A stretch of 12,008 nt of DNA. Source: Nitrosopumilaceae archaeon (GTDB taxonomy: Archaea > Thermoproteota > Nitrososphaeria > Nitrososphaerales > Nitrosopumilaceae). The stretch is from NCBI GenBank assembly GCA_013867245.1, contig JACENB010000061.1, positions 1 through 12,008 of the forward strand, read 5' to 3'. A model generated the notes under the pieces. It saw only the letters and a list, made by a program, of their open reading frames with translations, searched no databases and had not been told where the DNA came from. Both the position numbers and the translations under genes were made by a program. Position 1 is the stretch's first letter; each line of letters starts with the position of its first letter. Positions 1 through 7,663 of the stretch are shown in pieces.

Positions 1-1061
1 TGAACCAAGTTAGCAGAACCAAGATCTTTTTCTGAGAGATCATCAATGTTACTAATTACACGACCGCCTGTTGCTTTTGCTAGTTTAATCATATCACTTT
101 CTTTTACACGACGAACTGCAAGAATTCCGTTTTTGGCAAGATAATGTTGTGCAATATCATCAATTCCTTTTTGACAAATTAGGACATTTACTCCAACATC
201 ATGTAACTTGTCAACCATTGTTTTGAGCATTCTATTCTCTTCTTCTAAGAACATCTGCATTTGAGTAGGATCAGAGATTCTAATTTCTGAACTCATTTCG
301 GTTTTTTCAATTTCAAGTGCAGAATTTAGTAATGCAATATGAGCATTATCTATTTTTGTGGGCATTCCACTGTGAACAATTTCTTTATCTAAAACAATAC
401 CTTTGACAATTTTTGTATCTTGAATTGAACCACCTGATTTCTTTTCAACTTTAATGTTCTCAAGATCAACAGAGTATTCTTCACCTTTCTTTGTAACTAT
501 GCTAAGAATTGCATCAACTACAATTTTTGATAAGGAATCACTATCTTCTGAAATTAGTTTTGATTGCATACTAGTGGTGGCAATTTTAATGAGTGATTCT
601 TTGTCATCAGGTTTGATTTTCTTTGATAATTCAGAGTAAATTTCAAGAGTTTTTTCTGCAGCAGCTTGATAACCGTCAATAATTACAGATGAATGAACGT
701 CTTTTTTGAGAAGTTCTTCTGCTTTAGCTAATAGAGTTCCTCCAAAAACTACAGAAGAAGTTGTACCATCTCCAACTTCATTATCAACAGTTTTTGAAAT
801 TTCAACCATCATTTTGGCTGCAGGATGCTGAACATCAATCTCTTTGAGAATTGTTGCTCCATCGTTTGTAATAGTAACATCGCCTAAGGAATCAACTAAC
901 ATTTTGTCTAGACCGCGTGGTCCAAGGCTGCTTTTGACTAGTTCAGTAACTAATTTTGCTGCAGCAATGTTGTTTTGTTGAGCGTCTTTACCTTTTTGTT
1001 GTAATGCACTCTCTTTGAGTACCAAAACAGGTCCATTTGGTCCTTGTTGAATTGATGCCAT
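1..1061 (-). CDS. Thermosome subunit (group II chaperonin), N-terminal part, cut by window edge
   Basis: ATP-dependent cytosolic chaperonin subunit that forms the double-ring thermosome and folds proteins. About 353 residues are visible from the ATG at 1061; the family is usually 530-570 residues, so the C-terminal third lies off the left edge. Visible family motifs are the nucleotide-binding LGPRGLDKM (about residues 46-54), TNDGATIL (about 65-72) and GDGTTS with the metal-binding Asp (about 97-102). [14 protein letters not shown] near the edge belongs to the apical domain. The gene follows the adenine deaminase-like gene on the same strand after 44 nt but has its own TATA-like box, with an inverted repeat between that box and the start. 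Nothing looks broken. Thaumarchaea often carry more than one thermosome paralogue; which one this is cannot be decided here. Confidence 0.96.
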   Translation of the reverse strand, partial: MASIQQGPNGPVLVLKESALQQKGKDAQQNNIAAAKLVTELVKSSLGPRGLDKMLVDSLGDVTITNDGATILKEIDVQHPAAKMMVEISKTVDNEVGDGTTSSVVFGGTLLAKAEELLKKDVHSSVIIDGYQAAAEKTLEIYSELSKKIKPDDKESLIKIATTSMQSKLISEDSDSLSKIVVDAILSIVTKKGEEYSVDLENIKVEKKSGGSIQDTKIVKGIVLDKEIVHSGMPTKIDNAHIALLNSALEIEKTEMSSEIRISDPTQMQMFLEEENRMLKTMVDKLHDVGVNVLICQKGIDDIAQHYLAKNGILAVRRVKESDMIKLAKATGGRVISNIDDLSEKDLGSANLV

Positions 1062-1064
1062 TTA

Positions 1065-1100
1065 GATTCAGCTTCAATCCCCTGAATCCCCCTTTTTAAC
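1065..1100 (-). promoter_or_regulatory. Thermosome promoter with inverted repeat and tandem 9-mer
   Basis: On the minus strand a TATA-like GTTAAAAA (1093-1100) lies about 35 bp before the ATG, implying a short leader of roughly 9 nt. Between it and the start are a perfect 7-bp inverted repeat GATTCAG/CTGAATC (1082-1088 and 1065-1071, 10-nt spacer) and two adjacent 9-mers, GGGGATTCA and GGGGATTGA (1083-1091 and 1074-1082), that differ at one base. The position between TATA box and start site is where archaeal repressors commonly bind, so a heat-shock operator is a reasonable inference. A short RNA hairpin is the alternative. Confidence 0.45.
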
Positions 1101-1105
1101 ATTAC

Positions 1106-2869
1106 TTAGTTGATCGGGGAAATGTAACTACGTTTTTTCACATCAACTATTCCACCTGAAAGAATTCTAACAGATGGTAAGGCCAAAAATGGCAAGAATA
1201 GCGGAATTAGATGAGGTCTTGAAAATTTACATCCCGAATCAACAATAGAGTTGTTGATTTTTTCAAAGTTAGATGAAACTTTTTCAAAAGAATCTGTTGA
1301 AACTATTCCTGCAAATTGTAAAGGTAATGAGGCAAGAACTTTTCCAGATTTAACAACGACTAGACCACCTTGATTTTTTATCAGGTGATTAGAGGCTACT
1401 GCCATATCAGAATCATTTGAACCAATAACAATCAGATCATTTTCATGAAAACTCCAAGTAGATGCAAATGCACCAATATCGGCACCAAAATTCTCAAGAA
1501 ATCCTATGGAATGTTTGCTTGTTCCATGAGTTCTATCAAAAGCTGCAACTTTCCAAATATCAGAATCCAAAGATGCTGAAACCAAATTATTTTTTGATTG
1601 AAGTTCAGCTGAGCCTATCTTTGTAATAATTTCAGTTTGCATGAAAATGGTGTTTGCAATAACATCTTTCTTTTTAGATTTTATTTGAAAATCATCCTTT
1701 GAGAATTTTTTTAATTTTACTGTATTCTTAATCCAAGGAGCTATTGCTTTTTTCTTTATTGGGAAAACAATTTTTCCATCAGATACTGCAAGTTTTCCTC
1801 CTACAAATACGGTTTTTGGTCTAAAGGATTTCAAATCATTGAAAATTAGAATATCAGCTAGTTTTCCAGGTGCAATTCCACCAAGATCTTTTCCCATGTT
1901 ATAATAATCAAAATTATTTTTTGATGCCATACTTACTGCATCAATTGGTTCTAGACCTAGTTTGATTGATTCACGAATACAATGATCAATGTGACCAAAT
2001 TTTGTAATGTCTTTTGGATCAAGACCATCTGAACAAAACATCAATCGGTTCAGATATGTTCCATGAGACAAAACACGTGGAATGATTTCTTTCAAATCAC
2101 GTCTAATAGAACCCTCTCTAATCATTATCCACATTCCAAGACGTAGCCTCTCTAAGACTTGATCAAAGTTGATTGGTTCATGACAAGAAAGAACTCCTGA
2201 AGAAACATAGGCGTTAAGTTTTTTGTCACTTGCGCCAGCAGTATGTCCATTGATAATGCAATCACATTCCAACATTGCTGAAAGAGATTTCATTGTTTTT
2301 GGTTCACGAAGGGTAACTTTTGTCCAAGAAAAAACTTCTCCTAACCCAAGAACATGTGGATGTTTTACTGCAGATTTTTCTTGAGATAAAGTAAGAGTAT
2401 TGCTGTTACTAAACTTTGCATCAACAGGCAATCCGCCTGGTACCACTTGAAAAATTCTTACGGGGAGGTCTTCTCCTAATTTCAAAAATTCTTGAAATCC
2501 TTTGTATCCCCCTACACTTACAACATCAATAGGATCAGAGAAGAGAGAAGTTACACCACAAAGAAGTGCTTGTTTTGCAAATTCAGATGGAAGAACAAAT
2601 TGATCAATATGCAGATGAGGATCTGCAAAACCAGGACCGACATACTTGTTTTTTACATCAATGATTTTTGTTTTGGGACCTTGTGCATGTGTTGCATCCG
2701 GACCGACATATGCAATTCTATCACCAACTATTGCAATCTGAGTTTTCGGAATGATTTCTCTAGTATAGACAGAAAGTAAATTACAATTTTTTAAAATCAG
2801 ATCTGCCTTCTTATCACCCATGGCCACAGAATTCAAAGAAGAGATCGAATTTGCTAGGCTCGAAGTCAC
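1106..2869 (-). CDS. Adenine deaminase family amidohydrolase, divergent active site
   Basis: Metal-dependent amidohydrolase of the Ade family, whose classical reaction is adenine to hypoxanthine plus ammonia in purine salvage. Length (587 aa) and domain order fit: a beta-strand leader and metal-binding domain with PGFADPHLHI (residues 79-88), GEVFSW (177-182), GHTAG (208-212) and REGS (251-254), then the Ade C-terminal domain with HGTSKHSIGF and a final segment rich in FLPFLALP. Some usual key residues differ. The DHE motif reads CHE (229-231), TDD reads SDG (280-282), and the C-terminal HDSHN region reads SFHEND. The start at 2869 is supported by a TATA-like box 27.5 bp upstream; M17 (MGDKKADLILK) is where many homologues begin. 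The fold assignment is strong, but adenine as substrate is only an inference. It is divergently transcribed from rpl44e. Confidence 0.88.
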   Translation of the reverse strand: MTSSLANSISSLNSVAMGDKKADLILKNCNLLSVYTREIIPKTQIAIVGDRIAYVGPDATHAQGPKTKIIDVKNKYVGPGFADPHLHIDQFVLPSEFAKQALLCGVTSLFSDPIDVVSVGGYKGFQEFLKLGEDLPVRIFQVVPGGLPVDAKFSNSNTLTLSQEKSAVKHPHVLGLGEVFSWTKVTLREPKTMKSLSAMLECDCIINGHTAGASDKKLNAYVSSGVLSCHEPINFDQVLERLRLGMWIMIREGSIRRDLKEIIPRVLSHGTYLNRLMFCSDGLDPKDITKFGHIDHCIRESIKLGLEPIDAVSMASKNNFDYYNMGKDLGGIAPGKLADILIFNDLKSFRPKTVFVGGKLAVSDGKIVFPIKKKAIAPWIKNTVKLKKFSKDDFQIKSKKKDVIANTIFMQTEIITKIGSAELQSKNNLVSASLDSDIWKVAAFDRTHGTSKHSIGFLENFGADIGAFASTWSFHENDLIVIGSNDSDMAVASNHLIKNQGGLVVVKSGKVLASLPLQFAGIVSTDSFEKVSSNFEKINNSIVDSGCKFSRPHLIPLFLPFLALPSVRILSGGIVDVKKRSYISPIN

Positions 2870-2892
2870 GATTATTGATTAGATTTTGCGCC

Positions 2893-2900
2893 TATTATAG
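2893..2900 (-). promoter_or_regulatory. TATA-like box for the Ade-family gene
   Basis: CTATAATA on the minus strand is centred 27.5 bp upstream of the ATG at 2869. This fits a leaderless transcript and supports M1 rather than M17 as the start. Confidence 0.55.
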
Positions 2901-2908
2901 ATTCAATG

Positions 2909-2917
2909 CTTAAATTA
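2909..2917 (+). promoter_or_regulatory. TATA-like box for rpl44e-rps27e
   Basis: CTTAAATTA is centred about 27 bp upstream of the rpl44e ATG at 2940. It shares a 70-bp divergent intergenic region with the promoter of the adenine deaminase-like gene. Confidence 0.55.
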
Positions 2918-2939
2918 CGGTTGAGAAGGTTTTGTTGAT

Positions 2940-3221
2940 ATGAACATACCAAAGGTGATCCGAAAGTATTGTGCAAAATGTAAGACACATACTGAACAAA
3001 AGGTCTCCATTTACAAGGCTGGAAAGAGACGTGGTTCTGCAAGAGGTGAACGTAGACACGCTGAACGTAAACATGGGTATGGTGGACAAAAGTTCCCAAA
3101 ATTAGCAAAACCAGCCAAAGTTACAAAGAAAGTTACTCCAATTATGACATGTACTGTTTGTAAAAAGAAATACAATAAACTAGGCGTTAGAATTAAGAAA
3201 TTTGAGTTGGTGGCAGCATGA
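2940..3221 (+). CDS. rpl44e: 50S ribosomal protein L44e
   Basis: Zinc-binding protein of the large ribosomal subunit, found in archaea and eukaryotes (eL42) near the E site. The 93 residues are typical. C11-x2-C14 and C71-x2-C74 form the zinc site, separated by a very basic segment including RRGSARGERRHAERKHGYGG (residues 30-49), which is characteristic of the family. The stop overlaps the rps27e start by 4 nt (ATGA), so the two are translationally coupled. The ATG at 2940 fits both the family N-terminus (MNIPKVIRKYC) and the TATA-like box. Confidence 0.97.
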   Translation: MNIPKVIRKYCAKCKTHTEQKVSIYKAGKRRGSARGERRHAERKHGYGGQKFPKLAKPAKVTKKVTPIMTCTVCKKKYNKLGVRIKKFELVAA

Positions 3222-3415
3222 AGAAAGATCACGTCGAAATTCCAAAACCATCAAGTAAATTTCAAAAAGTTAACTGTAATGAATGTGGAGAACTACAAAT
3301 TGTTTATTCACATGCATCAACGCAAGTTGCCTGTAATTCATGCGGAAATGCAATTGCAGAAGCAACAGGTTCTAAGGCAAAAATTAATGGCAAAGTCTCA
3401 GGCAGCGCTGAGTAA
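3218..3415 (+). CDS. rps27e: 30S ribosomal protein S27e
   Basis: Small zinc-ribbon protein of the 30S subunit (eS27). The 65 residues include C20-x2-C23 and C39-x2-C42, preceded by the usual FQKVNCNECG region. It overlaps rpl44e by 4 nt. The last 18 nt overlap the 3' end of the convergent cobY gene, leaving no separate terminator. In many archaea this pair continues into the gene for translation initiation factor 2 alpha; here the cobalamin operon comes in from the other strand instead. Confidence 0.96.
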   Translation: MKKDHVEIPKPSSKFQKVNCNECGELQIVYSHASTQVACNSCGNAIAEATGSKAKINGKVSGSAE

Positions 3416-3982
3416 ATCATAATCCTGTTTAGTATTTAGATTAAGTGCAATTCTTTTGTCATCAAGAATGATGTAATTTTCTTCTAAATTCTCAAGTGAA
3501 TCAATTTTTTGAGAATCAATTAATGAAATTCCTGTGAAATTACATTTTTGATTATCATGAATTATAGAATATTCAGATTGGGTTCCAATAGAAGATAGTA
3601 GTTTGTCAGTGACAAGAATACTTGTCCAAACTTTTTGTGGATCATGTTGTTTTACAATGGTTTGAATAATTTCATCATCTAACAATGGTAGATCACCAGA
3701 AGTGACTAGTACCAGATCATTGAATTTTTGTAGTACTGAGTTTAGATCTTCAACATAACCTAATCCAGAAGTGTCAAAAGTTTCGACATTATTTTCTTCT
3801 AATAGTTTTTTTGTTTTAGGAGAATTAGGACTAGTTACTGCAATAATTTTAGAAAAACAATTGGAATTTTTTAATGAATCAATCACATGTAAGATAATTG
3901 GTTTTTTGTATTGTAAGAGTAGTTTCTCATCATCCAAATTCATGCGTGTTCCTTTACCACCAGCCATTACAATTCCAATCAT
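3398..3982 (-). CDS. cobY: GTP:adenosylcobinamide-phosphate guanylyltransferase CobY
   Basis: Transfers GMP from GTP to adenosylcobinamide phosphate, giving adenosylcobinamide-GDP, the substrate of CobS. CobY is the archaeal non-orthologous replacement for the guanylyltransferase part of CobU. The 194 residues have a nucleotidyltransferase Rossmann fold with MAGGKGTRM (residues 6-14), the GLGYVEDLN segment (73-81) and TSGDLPLL (94-101), whose Asp probably binds the metal. Its start overlaps the cobS stop by 4 nt (ATGA). It is the last gene of the operon and runs 18 nt into the 3' end of rps27e. A MobA-like transferase would be the alternative, but the operon context makes CobY much more likely. 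Confidence 0.9.
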   Translation of the reverse strand: MIGIVMAGGKGTRMNLDDEKLLLQYKKPIILHVIDSLKNSNCFSKIIAVTSPNSPKTKKLLEENNVETFDTSGLGYVEDLNSVLQKFNDLVLVTSGDLPLLDDEIIQTIVKQHDPQKVWTSILVTDKLLSSIGTQSEYSIIHDNQKCNFTGISLIDSQKIDSLENLEENYIILDDKRIALNLNTKQDYDLLSAA

Positions 3983-4704
3983 ATCGATACAAACACCATC
4001 AATGAAGCTAGTCTGGTGAGTTCGTTTGTAGCACCAATTACATCTCCAGTAATTCCACCAAAACTACGAGTAGAAATGCCAAGTAGGAATAATGTCAAGG
4101 CAACGGTAACTCCTAGCATTATCAGTCCAGTACTCTCACCAATCAGGGCTACAGGGATAAGCATGATGATAAAGGCTGCTGCCAGTTTTCTCTTATCTTT
4201 CATTAGATGTACAAAAGGAGAGTTTGAGCCTGATGCAGCAGAATTGCCTAAACTAGCCATGAGTACCATTGAGAATTTGGCTAAAATTTCGCTAATCAGA
4301 ATTGCCTTAAACAAATCAAATCCACTCGTAAGGGATATGGTGATTATCAGACCAACCAGATACAAAACGAGTCCAACAATTCCAGCTGAACCAGTAGAAA
4401 GATCTTTCATTGCTTGAATTTTCTTTTCTTTTGTTCCTTTCACCATAAGTCCATCTGCAAAATCAGCTAAACCATCAGCATGGTGAATGCCAGTAACTAT
4501 TGCAATAGATGCAACAACTAACAAACTAACTAGCAGTGGATCTAAAAAGAAAGATAGACCAAATCCAAATGAGCCAACTAAAAGTCCAATTGCAATTCCA
4601 ACAATAGGAAAAACATACATGTATTTTGCAATATTTTCCAAAGTTGCATTTGATGATGGGAATATTGTCAAGAAAGAAAAGACAGAACCAATTTCCTTAA
4701 GCAT
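3979..4704 (-). CDS. cobS: Adenosylcobinamide-GDP ribazoletransferase (cobalamin 5'-phosphate synthase) CobS
   Basis: Membrane enzyme that joins adenosylcobinamide-GDP with alpha-ribazole (or its phosphate, or another lower-ligand nucleoside) to complete cobalamin. The signature TGIHHADGLADFADG spans about residues 71-85 counted from the chosen start, with Asp residues that bind metal. Several hydrophobic segments surround it, as expected for an integral membrane protein. The start chosen is the ATG at 4704 (MLKEIGSVFSFLTIFP), which matches the usual N-terminus; an ATG at 4719 would add five residues and increase the overlap with cbiB from 8 to 23 nt. It overlaps cobY by 4 nt at its 3' end. 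Length, about 241 aa, is normal. Confidence 0.95.
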   Translation of the reverse strand: MLKEIGSVFSFLTIFPSSNATLENIAKYMYVFPIVGIAIGLLVGSFGFGLSFFLDPLLVSLLVVASIAIVTGIHHADGLADFADGLMVKGTKEKKIQAMKDLSTGSAGIVGLVLYLVGLIITISLTSGFDLFKAILISEILAKFSMVLMASLGNSAASGSNSPFVHLMKDKRKLAAAFIIMLIPVALIGESTGLIMLGVTVALTLFLLGISTRSFGGITGDVIGATNELTRLASLMVFVSI

Positions 4705-5668
4705 GAATCCACCATCCAATCAATGTTAAAACAGTAACAATTGGAACAATTACAATTCCAAAGAATAGAACTGAAGTTAATTTCATAATAGATATTGCAG
4801 AATGTACATGTTCTTTTGTAAGAGTTAGTTCACCACTGCCTAATTTGTAATGATTTACTTTTTCAAATTTTGTGCCAAGTGCTCCTGCTAATGCAGCCAT
4901 AGGATATCCTGCATTGGGGCTCTCAGTTTTTTTGCCATCACGAATCATAATCTTGTAAGATTCTTTCCAGTTATTTTGTAAAATAGCAGCTGAAATGATC
5001 ATTACAAGTCCAGTAAGCCTTGATGGAATGTAATTTAGTATAGTATCACAAGTAGCTGCAAACCATCCCAAATTTTTGAAAAGATCAGTTTTGTATCCTA
5101 TCATAGAGTCAGCAGTATTGATAATCCTGTACACAAATGCTCCAGGCAATCCAAAAATCGCATAGTAAAACAGAGGTCCAGTTATGCCATCTACAGTATT
5201 TTCACTAACGCTTTCAAGCACGCCTGAAATTACGTGATTTTTGTCTAAATCAGAGGTATTTCGCTTTACAATCATAGATAGATTCTCTCGAGCAGAATCC
5301 AAATTATTCATCTCAAGTGATTCTACAACTGCCATAGCATAGCGTTCCAGTCCCTTGATTGCAATAGTAGTCTTTAGTAGTAAACCACCTATTACAACTG
5401 AAACTACTAATGCTATCCAATCAGTTGAAAGTAATGAAATTCCAAAGTCCAAAGTTAAAAGTAATGAAACAACTATTCCAACAGGAATCGTAACTACAAA
5501 TATTCCACCTAGTTTTTCGAGTTTTTGATTTTGATTTTGACCAAGCGGAGTTAATTTAGCAATTAATCCACCAATCCAAGCAGTTGGATGATATCTATTC
5601 TTGGGATCACCAAAAACTAAATCTAGTATTAATGCAAATCCAACAATTACCAAAGATTCTATAATCAT
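4697..5668 (-). CDS. cbiB: Adenosylcobinamide-phosphate synthase CbiB
   Basis: Integral membrane protein that attaches aminopropanol phosphate to adenosylcobyric acid. The 323 residues start with the usual first helix and the GDP..HPTAWIG signature (residues 20-33). Further on are the RNTSDLDKNHVISGVLESVS region, SENTVDGITGPLFYY, a segment with INTADSMIGYK, and ESPNAGYPMAALAGALG near the C-terminus. All are typical of the family, and multiple membrane helices are evident. The start overlaps the cobQ stop by 4 nt (ATGA). Its substrate partner, (R)-1-aminopropan-2-ol phosphate, would come from the PLP decarboxylase two genes upstream. Confidence 0.95.
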   Translation of the reverse strand: MIIESLVIVGFALILDLVFGDPKNRYHPTAWIGGLIAKLTPLGQNQNQKLEKLGGIFVVTIPVGIVVSLLLTLDFGISLLSTDWIALVVSVVIGGLLLKTTIAIKGLERYAMAVVESLEMNNLDSARENLSMIVKRNTSDLDKNHVISGVLESVSENTVDGITGPLFYYAIFGLPGAFVYRIINTADSMIGYKTDLFKNLGWFAATCDTILNYIPSRLTGLVMIISAAILQNNWKESYKIMIRDGKKTESPNAGYPMAALAGALGTKFEKVNHYKLGSGELTLTKEHVHSAISIMKLTSVLFFGIVIVPIVTVLTLIGWWIHA

Positions 5669-6504
5669 TTAATCATCCTCTCAATACTTTTAATATCTAA
5701 ATTATTTTGTACAATTTTTGCTAGTTTATCCAATTCTTTATCAATTTTTGAGATATTCTTTTTGGTCCAAGCTATTTGTTTTGCTTTAACATTAAGTGAA
5801 TCCTCTTCTGGAAGATTCATTTCTATCATAGGAATAGTTCCAAGAACAGGAATTTTAGTAAGTTGTTTTATTTTTCTAAATCCAGGCTTTAGCACATCAA
5901 TATCTCCTCTGAATTTATTTAATACAAAGCCTTTGACTAGCTTTTTGTATTTATTTTCAATTAATTCCATAGTTCCAACCAAACTTGCAAATGAACCACC
6001 TTTGTCAATATCAGAAACTAAAAGTACTGATGCATTTGCCTTTTGAGCAATTTGCATATTTGCAATATCATATTTTTGTAAATTAATTTCAGCCGGGGAA
6101 CCTGCACCTTCTAAAATCACTAGATCATAATTTTTTTTGAGTTTTGATAATGAAGTGGTAGCGGCCTTGAGTCCTTTAGACTTGACAAATTTTGCATAGT
6201 AATCTTTAGCGTGCATTTTCTTGTAATATTTCCCATTTAGGTAAACTGCACTATAGTAATTTCCCAAAGGCTTGAGCATTATTGGATTCAAATCAGGCTC
6301 GATTGGACATTTGGCAGCAATAGCCTGGATTGCCTGAGCACGAGAAATCTCAAAATCAGGCGTAGCATAGCCAAAATTTGACATGTTTTGAGATTTGAAT
6401 GGAGCAACAAGGTATCCCTTTTGTTCAAAGATTCTACATAACGCTGCAACCAATGTTGATTTTCCAGCACCAGAAGATGTGCCCTGAATCATTATAGGTT
6501 TCAT
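5665..6504 (-). CDS. cobQ: Cobyric acid synthase CobQ/CbiP, synthetase half only (no glutamine amidotransferase domain)
   Basis: CobQ amidates four side chains of adenosylcobyrinic acid a,c-diamide using ATP and ammonia released from glutamine. The ATP-dependent synthetase domain is intact: P-loop GTSSGAGKS (residues 8-16), FKSQNMSNFG (36-45), EISRAQAIQA (52-61), NPIMLKPLG (73-81), LEGAGSPAEINL (131-142), SDIDKGGSFASL (164-175), GFVLNKFRGD (192-201) and LPEEDSL (231-237). The protein then ends at 279 aa, against roughly 480-500 for normal CobQ. The class I amidotransferase domain with its Cys-His-Glu triad is missing. The last 27 residues (IDKELDKLAKIVQNNLDIKS) resemble the extreme C-terminus of full-length CobQ, which suggests an internal deletion rather than simple truncation. 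Both ends overlap neighbours by 4 nt, so no lost domain lies downstream. Confidence 0.9.
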   Translation of the reverse strand: MKPIMIQGTSSGAGKSTLVAALCRIFEQKGYLVAPFKSQNMSNFGYATPDFEISRAQAIQAIAAKCPIEPDLNPIMLKPLGNYYSAVYLNGKYYKKMHAKDYYAKFVKSKGLKAATTSLSKLKKNYDLVILEGAGSPAEINLQKYDIANMQIAQKANASVLLVSDIDKGGSFASLVGTMELIENKYKKLVKGFVLNKFRGDIDVLKPGFRKIKQLTKIPVLGTIPMIEMNLPEEDSLNVKAKQIAWTKKNISKIDKELDKLAKIVQNNLDIKSIERMIK

Positions 6505-7580
6505 GCAATAGCCTCCATCGCATTGACAAGTTTTAGATTGTCTTTATGAGATTTCACTGCAATTCGAATATAGTGATTGTCTAGTCCACGAAAATTTTTA
6601 CAATCACGAATCAATATTTTATGTTTCAATAATTTTTTTTGAATTTTTGTAGAGTCATCTTTAGTCTTAATCAAAATAAAATTTGTTGATGATTCATGGC
6701 ATTCAAATCCAGGAATAATTCCAATTTTCTTTTTTAGAAAATTTGATTCTTTCTTAATAATTGATTTTGATTTTGTTAGATGAGATTTATTTTTTAATGC
6801 TATAATTCCTGCTTGTTGTGCTAATGCATTAACACTCCAAGGAATTTTTATTTTTTTCAGAATTTCAATAATTGTTTTTGAGCCTATACCATACCCAATG
6901 CGAATTCCTGCTAATCCAAATGATTTTGTTAATGATCTTAAAACAAATAGATTATCATATTTTTTTACCAAATTGATTATGGATTGATTTGATTCTGGTA
7001 CCAACTCAATAAAACATTCATCAACAAATACAATACAGGATTTCTTTTTTGCAGCAGATATTATTTTTGTTAACTGTTTTTTTGAGAGAATAGTTCCAGT
7101 AGGATTATTTGGATTGCAAACAAAAATACAACCATTTTTAGGAATACGAGAAATAAACGAGTCAATATCTTCAGAAAGATTCATTGTTTTAAAAAAAGTG
7201 AATTTACAATCAACTAGTTTGGATGCAGATTCGTATTCACTAAAAGTTGGTGTTGGAATTAAAACAGTTTTTTTAGATAAAAATGCAGTACAAAAATTAT
7301 AGAGAATCTCAATTGCACCATTACCTACAACAATGTTAGAATCAGATAATCCAGTGTATTTTTTGAGGCTAGAGATTAAATTCAGTGAATCAGTATCAGG
7401 ATAGTGTTCCATTTCACCTACTCTTTTCTTTATAGCAGATTTTACAGATGAGGGCATTCCAGCAGGACTAGTGTTTGAGCTATAGTCTAAGACGTCAATC
7501 TTCTGGTTTCCTCCAGAAAATCGACCTCCATGAGTGACAGGGTGATGTTTAGTTATGCTTGTTTTTGTCCTTATTTTCAC
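6501..7580 (-). CDS. cobD: PLP-dependent threonine-phosphate decarboxylase-like protein (CobD/CobC, HisC fold)
   Basis: Fold-type I PLP enzyme. In this context it probably decarboxylates L-threonine O-3-phosphate to (R)-1-aminopropan-2-ol phosphate for CbiB. The 359 residues include HGGRF near the N-terminus (residues 17-21) and DYSSNTSPAG (32-41), both typical of CobD/CobC rather than HisC. Also present are NPNNPTG (156-162), the PLP-ring Asp187 in VDECF, and the Schiff-base lysine K219 in SLTKSFGLAGIRIGYG. The start is GTG at 7580, 24.5 bp from a TATA-like box. It is the first gene of the operon and overlaps cobQ by 4 nt. Histidinol-phosphate aminotransferase is the main alternative; HGG and operon position argue against it. 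Confidence 0.85.
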   Translation of the reverse strand: MKIRTKTSITKHHPVTHGGRFSGGNQKIDVLDYSSNTSPAGMPSSVKSAIKKRVGEMEHYPDTDSLNLISSLKKYTGLSDSNIVVGNGAIEILYNFCTAFLSKKTVLIPTPTFSEYESASKLVDCKFTFFKTMNLSEDIDSFISRIPKNGCIFVCNPNNPTGTILSKKQLTKIISAAKKKSCIVFVDECFIELVPESNQSIINLVKKYDNLFVLRSLTKSFGLAGIRIGYGIGSKTIIEILKKIKIPWSVNALAQQAGIIALKNKSHLTKSKSIIKKESNFLKKKIGIIPGFECHESSTNFILIKTKDDSTKIQKKLLKHKILIRDCKNFRGLDNHYIRIAVKSHKDNLKLVNAMEAIA

Positions 7581-7600
7581 ATTACAAAATAGGAGCAGGC

Positions 7601-7608
7601 GATATAGT
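7601..7608 (-). promoter_or_regulatory. TATA-like box of the cobalamin operon
   Basis: ACTATATC on the minus strand is centred 24.5 bp upstream of the GTG at 7580, consistent with a leaderless mRNA. The space is too short to hold a cobalamin riboswitch. Confidence 0.5.
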
Positions 7609-7631
7609 ATCTTTTGGTAATTTGAATAACG

Positions 7632-7640
7632 ATTATTAAT
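7632..7640 (+). promoter_or_regulatory. TATA-like box of the semialdehyde dehydrogenase gene
   Basis: ATTATTAAT is centred 28 bp before the ATG at 7664. It overlaps an alternative in-frame TTG at 7640, which makes that TTG an unlikely start. Confidence 0.45.
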
Positions 7641-7663
7641 TGAAACCGATCAATAATTTAATC

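Noticed and set aside
454..639. Plus-strand ORF of 61 codons
   Set aside because: It lies opposite the thermosome coding sequence, whose motifs are clear; a shadow frame.
2872..3232. Minus-strand ORFs across rpl44e
   Set aside because: They are antisense to a clearly recognised ribosomal protein gene.
7581..7663. Possible cobalamin riboswitch ahead of the B12 operon
   Set aside because: The 83-bp divergent region holds two TATA-like boxes at leaderless spacing and has no room or visible motif for a B12-box aptamer.
7640..7663. TTG start giving an eight-residue longer semialdehyde dehydrogenase
   Set aside because: The TTG sits at the end of the TATA-like box, and the extra residues precede the normal first beta strand.
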